Shown piece by piece: positions 54,967 through 64,000 of a DNA stretch of 64,000 bases (position 1 is its first letter; the number at the start of each line of letters is the position of its first letter). The notes below the pieces were generated by a model. The model saw only the letters and a list, made by a program, of their open reading frames with translations. It was not told the DNA's origin and searched no databases. Where the stretch lies: NCBI GenBank assembly GCA_023333565.1, contig JAJKFH010000102.1, positions 6,899,001 to 6,963,000 of the forward strand. The letters run 5' to 3'. Made by a program: the position numbers and the translations under genes. The stretch comes from Puffinus mauretanicus (lineage: Eukaryota; Chordata; Aves; Procellariiformes; Procellariidae).

Positions 54967-56989
54967 AGAATTATGTATATATAGTATTTAATATTGTTCC
55001 CACTCCAAAATTTTGATCTACTAGTCCTTAGGTCTTCTGAGCAGGAATAATTAATCTCAAGTGTTTAGTAAGCAGGTAATATATATGTTTGCAGGGCTTT
55101 AACAGGCAATGTGAGTACTAGAGCCTCATGTATTATAGTATGCTGCAATACTATAAGTAATTACTTTGTCGGAAAGAAAGGGATGAGAAAGGCCTCTTGG
55201 GCATGATTTTTGTCTTCTGAACATCCCCCAAAGGCTATTTGTGTTTGATGTTTAAGTTTACCTTATAAATCACAACACCTGTTCTTGTGGTAATTTAAAT
55301 GGCTGTTGCTTAAGCAGTTCTGTAGTCTATAAAAGTGAACCATATTGAATTCAGGCTCTCTAGTTGAAATAAGATCCCAGAATATCTCCTAATATTATCA
55401 AACTTTTAATCAACATATCTTGTAAAGAAATCAAGAGATCTCCCTCTTCTTAAGCCATAAATTCCAAAGCAGACAATTAGTGGGCACAGGAAGGGAGGCC
55501 TTTGAAATGCAGACTCTTGTTTTTACATTACATCTGATGAGATGGGAGGAAATAAAGTGAACAGATTCGGGAGAAGCCTAAGGGTACTCTAATTGGTTGA
55601 GGTCTGAATTTCTTTTATTTGGTTCTTCACTGTCCCTTTGACAAAGTATGCGTTGAAGAGGCTTTGTAATGCTGTTATACTGAAGGACAAACAAGGATAC
55701 TTTGCAGCTGAGTACTTTTAAGTTTTGTTCGTACACTCCTGCTGCTGTGGAAGGATGCTTTAAGTGCATTGTGGTTCCATGTTCATCTATGCAGTCTGTC
55801 ACCAGAAAATGTGTCTTTTCTTGTAGAGCAAGCTAGCATCAAACTTTCATGCACTCCATTCAAAGACCCTGCCGTATGGAATTATGCATTCATATACTGC
55901 CGATAAAAATAAAAAATCATTAAAAAAAACCCTAAAGTTTATGAATTAGGCCTATGTGAAGAGAAGGCACTGTTAAATGCTGCGGTGGCTTAAACCTTTA
56001 TTAACTAGTGCTTTAACTCTAGAACACAGAGGTAGCCTAATTTGAAGCCCTGCCAGCTCTTACTTGCTCAAAGTGAAGTTTATTCATTTGTCACCTTCAG
56101 TTTTTAAGTGTTTTCCTTCCTAATAGTTTAGCCCGATACTCACAGTTTATTTCAATGGACGTTTTCAAAATTTGCTTAGATTCCCTTCCAAGCCTCTCTT
56201 GCTTACATCCTCAAAGGTTTGTAGCTTTTGGATTTTTCTTTTCTCTTTTGATAAAGGCATCTGAGGTGCTGATACAGCATCTTAAATATGGAAGAAAGCA
56301 TTATGGTCAAGTGAGATTCAGGAAACTTGTGCTTTTGGAGAAAAGATGCAGTCCCTCCCCCTCCTCCCTGTTTTAGAATGAAATTTCCTTCCAGGGTACA
56401 TTCATGCCATAATACTGGACAAGCAGCAGCCAAAGCAAAATGCTTGATCTCTCACTTTCCATCTTTTACAGTGCAGCATATAAGTGGTTCACCAAGACCA
56501 AAATAATTATTTGGGCTCCTGTCTGCCCCTAATTCCGTAGGAAACTAGACTCTTATAGCCGTGATTAATTTCAAGAGGAGTTTTCAAAACTTGCTGCTAC
56601 TCTTACCCCTGGATCATTTTGATGTGCCTGTTGCCCCCAGTGTATTCCAGCTAGGTGAGTTTGCAGTCGGTCTTCATTTTTTGTGCGCTCTCTCTTCTTT
56701 TTTTTTTTTTGTTTTAAATTTCCCTCTTCCCCAGAAAAGCCATTAGCTTTCTGAGCTTCATTTCAGACCTTGGATCACTGCTGGAGAAACCTATGACCCA
56801 GACTGGTAATATACAAATATACATGAGGGAGTGTGCCAGCTCCTTCTGTATGCTTATGTGCCACAGCTTTTGGGGATGTCATTTATTCAAGAGTGAAGAG
56901 CGGGCCACCTGTTTCTCAGGCCTCTTGTCCCTCATATTAAAGGTTCAAGCCCTTGCTGAATAGTAACATCTTAATCTGGGCAACATACA

Positions 56990-57480
56990 CAACATTTAGC
57001 TGAAACCTATTTGTCGAGCTAGCGGGGTTTGTGGGATTTTTTTCCCCTCTCTCTTACCCCCAAGGCGCTTGTCACGATCGTGCATATTAAAATTAATCAG
57101 CCCTCCCAGGCTTGTGTGACTGTGTGGTTTAACATGAAGAAGTGGATATCAAGCATTTGCCCTAATTAAATAGGCCTGCTTGGTTTTGTTCTAGTGGATA
57201 CTTGGTCTTTTTTTTAATAAGAGCTGCTTATGGAGGAGGCACGGCCAGCTCTAGAGTTAGTGGAGAGCTCACTTCAAAGTTTTCCCCACCACCTGCGCCC
57301 AGGGTGCTGAGACCTGAAGGGCTCCCCGCGTTCTTTCTTAACAGCACAGTTTGCGGGAAGTAAGTGGAGGGGGAAGGGCAAAATACGGCCAAATGAGCGA
57401 GAGAGTTGATTAAGGTGACCTATCATCCCGTCTGATTAGCTTTTAGATCTCAGTCTGTGCCATGAGCTATTCACAAGGCT
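56990..57480. promoter_or_regulatory. Candidate conserved non-coding block
   Basis: A repeat-free, motif-dense block. It contains the palindrome CACGATCGTG (57073-57082), ATTAAAATTAATCAG, CCTAATTAAATAGG and GTTGATTAAGG, that is several homeodomain-type TAAT cores, with no open frame of note. Its style resembles developmental enhancers, but conservation was not tested. Confidence 0.3.
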
Positions 57481-59589
57481 GTCTTGTGTCTTGTGTCTTC
57501 TGTTTACCAGAAGCAAGGGAAAGCCTCTAGTATGGCAAGGAGCAACATTTGCAGCAAGTCCCGCTTGCTTGTTTAGCTAATGAAGTAGCCTTGTAAAAAC
57601 ACTCTTAAGTTTGAAGCTGTTGCTTGCTTTTATTAGTTAGATGTCTGTTTAACATTGATATTTTTAAGGTGGTTTGAATGTTGCCAGTTTTACACAAATG
57701 TGTACATCTCCTGCATTGTAAATAAGCTGTGCTTGGAAGATAGAACTCCTTTCATCATCTTTTCTTCTCATACAGTTTCATTGTATTGTGGTTTCTGCGT
57801 TGCCTCATGAGAAAACAGGCAATATGTGTGTGATTTCTATACTGTAATGTATACATTCAAAAAGCGCTCAAAACGGAGTAAAGGAGAGTTGGGGGAGGAA
57901 ACCCTAAAACCTGTTAAATAGTAATTAAGGACTGATACCATTTAGCAATTCAACAAGTTAATTTTAGCCAAAAGTAGTAGAAAATTTGGAACGGTCAACA
58001 TTTTTAGACAAAATGTTTCATTGGAAATGATATTTTTTGTTTTCAGATATTTAAGATGATTAATCTGAAAGAGAAATGAAAACATTTCAATTAAGGTTAA
58101 ATAAAACATTTTTGGTCAGGTGGAAACAGCTTTTCCCCTGACTTGGTTTGGCAGCTGAAATGAAAAAATTCAAACTAGTCAAATGAAAATGAGTTTCAAA
58201 ACCTGGAAAGGTTTCAGGGGCGTTTTTGTATCTAATGACCTGAGGCGGACAAATGAGCAGTTGTTATAAAGACACTTAAATGTCTTTGAATGTTATGTGG
58301 TGTGGGTTTGAGGGTAAACTGTAATATTTTAGTCAGAAAAGCTTTCAAAATTTTATTTCCTCCAAATGTGCAAATGTCTATGCCTTCTGAAGCCTCAGTC
58401 AGAAAAGTTTTGCAGCACCTAGGGCATTTTATTTTGAAACAGATTTTGGAAGTTTACCATGCTTCGTATGTTAGACATACTTGGCATGTCTTTGCAGCAG
58501 AAACCTATGAGTCTATTCTAGAGGGCCTAAAAATCTGCAGTTGTTACACCCCCAGAATTTGATTTTGCTTTCTATTAAAATTCTTGCAATCCAGTACGCA
58601 GGCAAAAAGCAAAGCTTTATTTATCTGTTTCCATAACAGTTCAAGTCCTTGAAGTAATACCCAGCAGGTAGGACGATACTCCATAGATTTAAAAATTTAT
58701 TGCACGTCCATGCACTAACTCGTTGCCATCTTTCTCTCTCTCTCGAAGTATTATTATTATTATTCCTATTTTATTTTTCATTTCAAACCTTGGCACAACC
58801 CAAATGTAAAGAACCATATTGACACTGCCAAGCATCTGTCTGGTGCTTGACAGCATCATAGAAACCCTTCTACTGTTTCATCTGGGTTGCTATTGGTTAT
58901 TTAACAACACAATGCAAACGGTGCAGTGTGGGTGTATGTGAAATGGAAAGAAAGGTTGAGGTGGGGGGAAGGAGCCCTGTACAAGTAAATACGTCTTTCA
59001 TCATATCTTTTGTTTGGTCTGTTTGCGGTGTGCTATTCTGTAGTCAATAGGAGTTGTTTGACGGTTCTGCAAAAGGGTAAGAAAGCTTTTCTTAAACTTT
59101 AATTCTCCTGCGTTTGTTTCAGTCCAGAAAGTTTTCTGCTTTTGTTTTTCCTGCCTCGCTCTGTTGTCACCTGTCTGTTGTTGAAGGGTTTTTGTTGTTG
59201 CTGTTTAGCTGGTGTGACGTAAGCTGATACTTATGAAACGCTGCTTATTGAGCAGTGATCTTGTACAGGCGAAGTGGACATTTCGAGAGTTTATGGAAGG
59301 TTTACTGTGGTGGTCTTTGGGGCAATCGAGTTCTTTCAAGCTTGAGTTTTAATGTATGTATTTAGCCAGGGGATGAAAGAAAAAGGGAACGAGGAGAAAA
59401 ATGTGATTCTGCTGAAGAATGCCCTGTTAGCACTTGTGCGACTCGGTAAGGCTTTCTGAGTGTTTAGCCTTGATTTAATTCGTATTTAAGATCTCTCCTC
59501 CCAGCACATTAATATAATGTCAATGTAGAATGCATTGCATGGTGTAATTACTGAAGAGAGCAGTAGTTGGGAAAACAGACGGTAATTGA

Positions 59590-60310
59590 ACACATGGCTG
59601 TTTATTACAACAGGACAGTGCTCCTACGCTGGTATTTAGGGCATTAATAGGGAAGAATTGATTTGTTGTTTTAAGATGAATTCAATCACTGTTGCTTAGG
59701 CCTTTGTTTGTTCAGGCCAAGTTATGCTTTGTTTGTGTTATGTGCCCAAGAGGTTTACACACCACAGCGTGGCATTAGTCATGCAGAGGGCTTGGGAGCA
59801 GAGAGCCATTTAAATGAACAAAGGACATTTTTCTTTTTGGCTCTGTTTATCTTCCTCTCTAGTTTTGTTACCCTCTAATCTATCTCCATCTCTCTCTCCC
59901 TCTTTCTCCCCCCCTCCTTTCCGCCCCAAACATTTTTGATCAATGCAGAGGTCCTCCCGCTTTCTTCCTTCCCCCTCCTCTTTATTCACCCTCCTGAAGA
60001 CAAATGGAGCTCTGATTGACAGGTGGCAACACGGGGTTGCGGCACAGTGTAAATAGGAGTGGTTGCTCCCAAGTTTGTGCAAGGAATAATTGGGGGGGAC
60101 GGGGGGGAGGAACGTTCAACTTGGAGGAAAACTATTAATTTCAAAGCGAACAGAGCGGGAATGAGACGTACCGCTGCGTGTCTCAACTCTGGTGTTTTTG
60201 AAAGAGGGACCGCGCACACCTTCTGTGGCTCCTGCTGGCTTGCACTCTGCTTGGGCCCTGTGCGGGCCACGTCCTGGGATTTAATGAGCCTTCTGCCCTC
60301 TTCTCCTTTT
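59590..60310. promoter_or_regulatory. Candidate enhancer with clustered SOX-type sites
   Basis: Three SOX-consensus-like sites fall within 125 bp: CCTTTGTTTG (59701-59710), CTTTGTTTG (59727-59735) and GAACAAAGG (59817-59825). Further on come a pyrimidine tract (about 59870-59930) and G-runs at 60092-60107. GC and CpG content rise toward 60.3 kb. SOX proteins can autoregulate, so a SOX5/SOX9-responsive intronic element is possible but unproven. Confidence 0.3.
60092..60110 (+). other. G-run capable of G-quadruplex folding
   Basis: Two runs of seven G separated by AC, followed by AGG, give four G3 tracts with one- or two-base loops. It lies on the coding strand of the intron. Folding is a prediction from pattern only. 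Confidence 0.5.
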
Positions 60311-60478
60311 TACTGATGCCAGTCGGAGGGAGGAAGGGAGAGCCATATGACTGAAGTTGAATTCCTGGTCTCTTCGGTGTGAGCAGTATGGTTTATATTT
60401 TAGGCTCATTGTGCTTGAGAGGAATCTCGTCTTGATTTATTTCTGAGCGTGGGAGAGTTAATAGACACTTCAGAATGA

Positions 60479-60528
60479 TGTGGGCCAAATTCTGCTCTCA
60501 GATGTAAGTTCACAACTCCTGCTGAATA
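60479..60528. repeat. Fragment of the same ancient amniote repeat group
   Basis: TGGGCCAAATTCTGCTCTCA followed by GATGTAAGTTCAC closely resembles the arm 'GGCCAAATTCTGCTCTCAGT' of the palindromic repeat group. The partner arm is not visible nearby. Confidence 0.5.
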
Positions 60529-60999
60529 CGCAAGAGCTTTAAGAAGGCAACATTTGACCCAGTACGGGATTTGTAAAGAACCCAACGTGAATTGGTTTTT
60601 TATCCCCATGCAGACAGGGATTATGCCTGTTCCTAGAAAGAGCGTTATTAAGAGAACTGAAAGGTAACAACAACAACAACAAAGTCTGTGCACTCATTAA
60701 TTGCTGGAAACTTGTATTTCCTAGATGGTGAGATACTTGTATCTAAGTAATACAATGCATGATGACTTGGCCCCGAGACTTGCCTTTTGGAGGTATAGAA
60801 AGTACTAGCTTACACAGCACAAGGAAGGAGAGCCACAGATGTGTGACATGGAGAGCCAGATTCTTCCTGTCGGGGAGAAATAGCAATTTAGCACACATGT
60901 TCATATGCTGCAACGTGCAGGGAAGGATATGAACCTCAGTTGTTCATCTGAGCCTTTTAGCCATAATTAATTAAATTATTGAATCTCTAAATAAATAAT

Positions 61000-61075
61000 A
61001 GAAGCACAGAAGATGACAGTTAGAAGAGGATCTGAAGACCAACAGTGTTTTTATCCATGCCTGCAATCATAGGCA
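61000..61075 (-). mobile_element. Possible ancient CR1 3'-end scrap, antisense
   Basis: AGAAGCACAGAAGATGACAG followed by TTAGAAGAGGATCTGAAGAC has the order and spacing of an antisense CR1 3' end (…AGAATCATAGAA…GTTGGAAGAGACCT…), but the match is loose and could be chance. Confidence 0.3.
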
Positions 61076-62987
61076 ATTGGTTCTGTGCGGGATATGCTGT
61101 TGGCCATTACTCATAAATCTTTTCTAAATATCTAGGAGGTGTAGTTGCAAAGGCCCAGCCCATATGCCCAAGGGGGAATTTACTTCCCACCTCAAAAAAA
61201 CCCCCAAAGACAGGTATTGTATTGCTCTGCCAATAAGCAAGAATGTTCACGGGTAAAGATTTATACAGCCCCAAAGTTACAACTGGTGTCCAAGTACTTT
61301 ATCAGAAAGGAAGGTGTCTCTCCTGACTTGGAAGTGGTTATCCAAGTGTCCTGTTTTTCCAGTACGGATTGGAATGTTACATCAGTCTTGTACTGTAGAT
61401 TAGCCCACACAATCTCAAGGAAAATAGTCTAGAGACAAAGATCATGTGGAAGTCGAAAAAACTTCTCAGTTTTGTATGCATCCTTGATCTTTTTTTGCTA
61501 AACCTTTTTTTTTTCTTTTCTGTTTTGCCCACAACACATATCCCATTTCAGTAACTGAGCTTCTTATCTCCCACAGAGTCAGGCACCAGGGGAAAAAAAA
61601 AAGGCAAAAAAGTCAACAACTAAGGAGAAAAATGGTTTCAACTGTAGTCATTACTGTGTATTCAGTCAAACCTGTAAGGATCACTGTCTTGTTGCAAAGT
61701 GTAGAGCACGTTAATGTATTTTTGCTGGGATGTCTATACACTAGACTTAAATAAAGCAACATATTTCCAAATAGTTCCTTTTCCTTGTATGTGAAATTAA
61801 TATATGAAGATGAAACTAGAGGACAGCAGGCTTTCGCTAATGATTTTCAGCTGCAACAATTCTGGATTCCACACTGAGCTCATGTACAGCCTTAATCAGC
61901 AATGCTGTTTAACTAAATATGGAGACATTTCACTGAAGATTATTTTATTTTAGGTCTTTTTTATGCATTTCCTCTTGCTGTGTCATCTAATTGATTCACA
62001 GCTCCTGTGAAGCTTTGGGGTATGGGATGCACATCCAGGCAAAATGCATTCTTCCTTTACAAGTTTGGCCAAGCCAATCCTATCTGAGTTCAGAGGAATT
62101 AAGAAGCTGTCATTGGGAATTATTCTGTAACTAACCATAAAATTATTTGATGAATAATACACATGATGTAGGGGTTTAGGCTATAACCTGTTCTTTCTGC
62201 TGAAAAAAAAATGCAGTCCTTTTGAGATGATCATGTTATTACATTACCATTTTTACCAGTATTTTGTTGCTAGACTGGTTATTTGAAAGGGGGAACACAG
62301 TACTCGGTGGATGTTACACAGTATGCATGACCAAAGATTTTAAAGTAACAGAAGACAAAAAGACAACAAAATTAGAGGTGCTTTCTTACATTGCCAGGCT
62401 GCAAAATTTTCACAATTTTTCTAATGTAAACTCTTTTTGTTGGTTGTTGGTTTTGTCCTGGCCTTATGCCTTAAATATATCCTGGAACAAACTGCCGTTA
62501 AAGTGCTAGAGAGAGAGAGTTCAGCTGCCAGTTCAGTTCCATCCTTGGTTTCTCACGTCTTTGCTAATGATTGATCTGCTTATATTGGATATTATAAATG
62601 TTCACCAGAAATCAGACTAAATCTACCAACCACCAGGCTCCTAAGTATTTTCAGGAGCAAACGAGATGCAGTGTGTGGCCATTTTTTAACTCATCTGCTT
62701 CAGCTCTTTTAGTAGACAGGTCCCTGTAGACATAAAGACAGGTAAAAAAGCATCAAGAGGAGAAGAATGAAAATGCCTCCTGCATTTGCATTAACAGGCA
62801 CCATTGTGGGAAAATGAAATGGGGAGACAATTTGTGTAAGCTTCTCAGTATAGCTCTTTAAGGGGAGGTTAAAAGATGCACTGTACTATTCTTCAGACCT
62901 TCTCTTCTTCCTTAGGATGCACCCTTGCAATCTGATTAGACTTGGGATAGAGAAGATACTAGTGGGGATTTGTTTGTTTGATCGAGA

Positions 62988-63010
62988 TTTTTTTTTTTTT
63001 TTTTTTTTTT
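62988..63010. repeat. Poly-T tract (about 23 T)
   Basis: An uninterrupted T run, about 1 kb before the window end, with no associated element recognised. Confidence 0.9.
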
Positions 63011-63964
63011 CCAAAATCTGGTTCCTACTCGAAGAGGATATCAGGATTGTTTAGGCAATCCCAGGTAGCTTTACTCCCAGGCTGAATGCATTCCATAAAG
63101 CTGTCAGTTCTTTAGCTTAATACTGGGTCTTAGTGTATTAATTCAAGGCTTTCAGTGATCTAGGACACAACATGTGCCAGGAGTAGGGACTAAAATTAGA
63201 GGCAGACTTTTGGCTGTGAGAGCTGCTTGAGGCTACTTGGGGTGAAAGAGGAGGGAAGAGGCCTGACGTCAGTCACAGCCCAAGGACTGCAAGATGTCCA
63301 AAGCATCCCCTCAGATACAGGTTTTTCTGCAACACACATGTAGTGAATGACCCTTCCTTTTTTGTCTCATCCCACTCACTGATACAGCACTCAGTGGTTC
63401 GTTTCACACTCCAACTCCTTGTCAAAAGCTCTCGTAGTTCACTTGTTACAGCAAAGTCCAGTTCTTGGTATACTGGGACTGTGATTCCTCCCCCCAAAAG
63501 AGGAATGAAAACTTAAATAGTAGCTAATCTTTGATAACATGCACCTAAAAAAAGTGAAAACATTGTGAAACAAAGTGAAATCCTTATGAAGGATTCCAAG
63601 TTTCCATTCATAGAAAACAGCTCTTGATGTAACCTAATGGTAAAAAAAAGATTAGGCGAAATAGGGCTGAGTGACAGGAAAACTGCTTCTTCCTCCTTCA
63701 CTTCAGTGAATATATTTTATTACGTAAAATTGTATGCTTTTGGCTGTATGCAAGAATCATTTCCCTGTAATTTTTTTTAATATATCATAATTCTGTTAAG
63801 GACTATGAATGAGGAGTAATTAGGCATTATTGTTTGGTTATGTAGATTCTCTTGTGATCCCTTCCTGTTTACTTCATTTAAACTGTCGATACTGTTCTTG
63901 CCATGTAGAAATAATGACTGTGTTACTTCATGAATATGAGATTACAGAGACCTTGTTTTAAATT

Positions 63965-64000
63965 GCTCTAACACTTGTTCCTCCTCTGTGATCATTTCAG
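63965..64000 (+). promoter_or_regulatory. SOX5: Candidate splice branch point and acceptor at window end
   Basis: The last 36 bases contain a branch-site match CTAAC (branch A at 63971), a mixed pyrimidine tract (TTGTTCCTCCTCTGTG) and TTTCAG ending exactly at 64000. Distance from branch A to the end is 29 nt, which is typical. The exon before is phase 1, so the next exon should begin AG (completing Glu) and continue toward the coiled coil. That sequence lies beyond the window, so this is inference from position and motif. Confidence 0.6.

Noticed and set aside
58290..58562. 90-codon + strand ORF with a protein-like tail
   Set aside because: No homology recognised, AT-rich intron composition, no initiation or splice signals; most likely chance.
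59870..59935. CT-rich tract as a separate microsatellite
   Set aside because: Irregular C/T mixture without a repeating unit; noted within the candidate enhancer instead.

Overview
This is intronic-dominated vertebrate nuclear DNA, almost certainly from a bird. It has long AT-rich, CpG-poor non-coding stretches, several chicken-repeat-1 (CR1) LINE fragments with the characteristic 3' ends, very old amniote repeats (MIR-type CORE-SINE fragments and a palindromic 'TTGACTTCAATGGG'-type family), and no Alu, L1 or B-type SINEs. The two young CR1 copies look like subfamilies common in non-chicken birds, but I cannot name the species.

Only one gene is supported: SOX5 (SoxD group), on the + strand, seen through two internal coding exons. 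The first (15645-15876) encodes the N-terminal block that starts [14 protein letters not shown] and ends in phase 0. The second (49592-49802) encodes [17 protein letters not shown] through ...EELIKNEPE plus the first base of the next codon. Both have clean AG/GT boundaries and their phases match each other. The coiled coil, HMG box and upstream first coding exon lie outside the window. The last bases (…CTAAC…TTTCAG, ending at 64000) look like the acceptor of the next SOX5 exon.

Layout: 1-15644 is the 3' part of an upstream intron; 15877-49591 is a complete 33.7 kb intron; 49803-64000 is an intron of at least (perhaps exactly) 14.2 kb. The introns contain CR1 copies at about 19.0, 32.3, 39.2-40.9 and 52.0-52.8 kb, several MIR-like fragments, hairpin-type ancient repeats, simple repeats and homopolymers. 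There are also several islands with higher CpG or GC and dense homeobox-, SOX-, TCF- or octamer-like motifs that are candidate enhancers. No RNA gene, CRISPR array, prokaryotic feature or undescribed multi-gene system is visible. The other open reading frames are chance ORFs in intron sequence or belong to LINE remnants. Statements of similarity rest on recall of family consensus sequences; no search was run.
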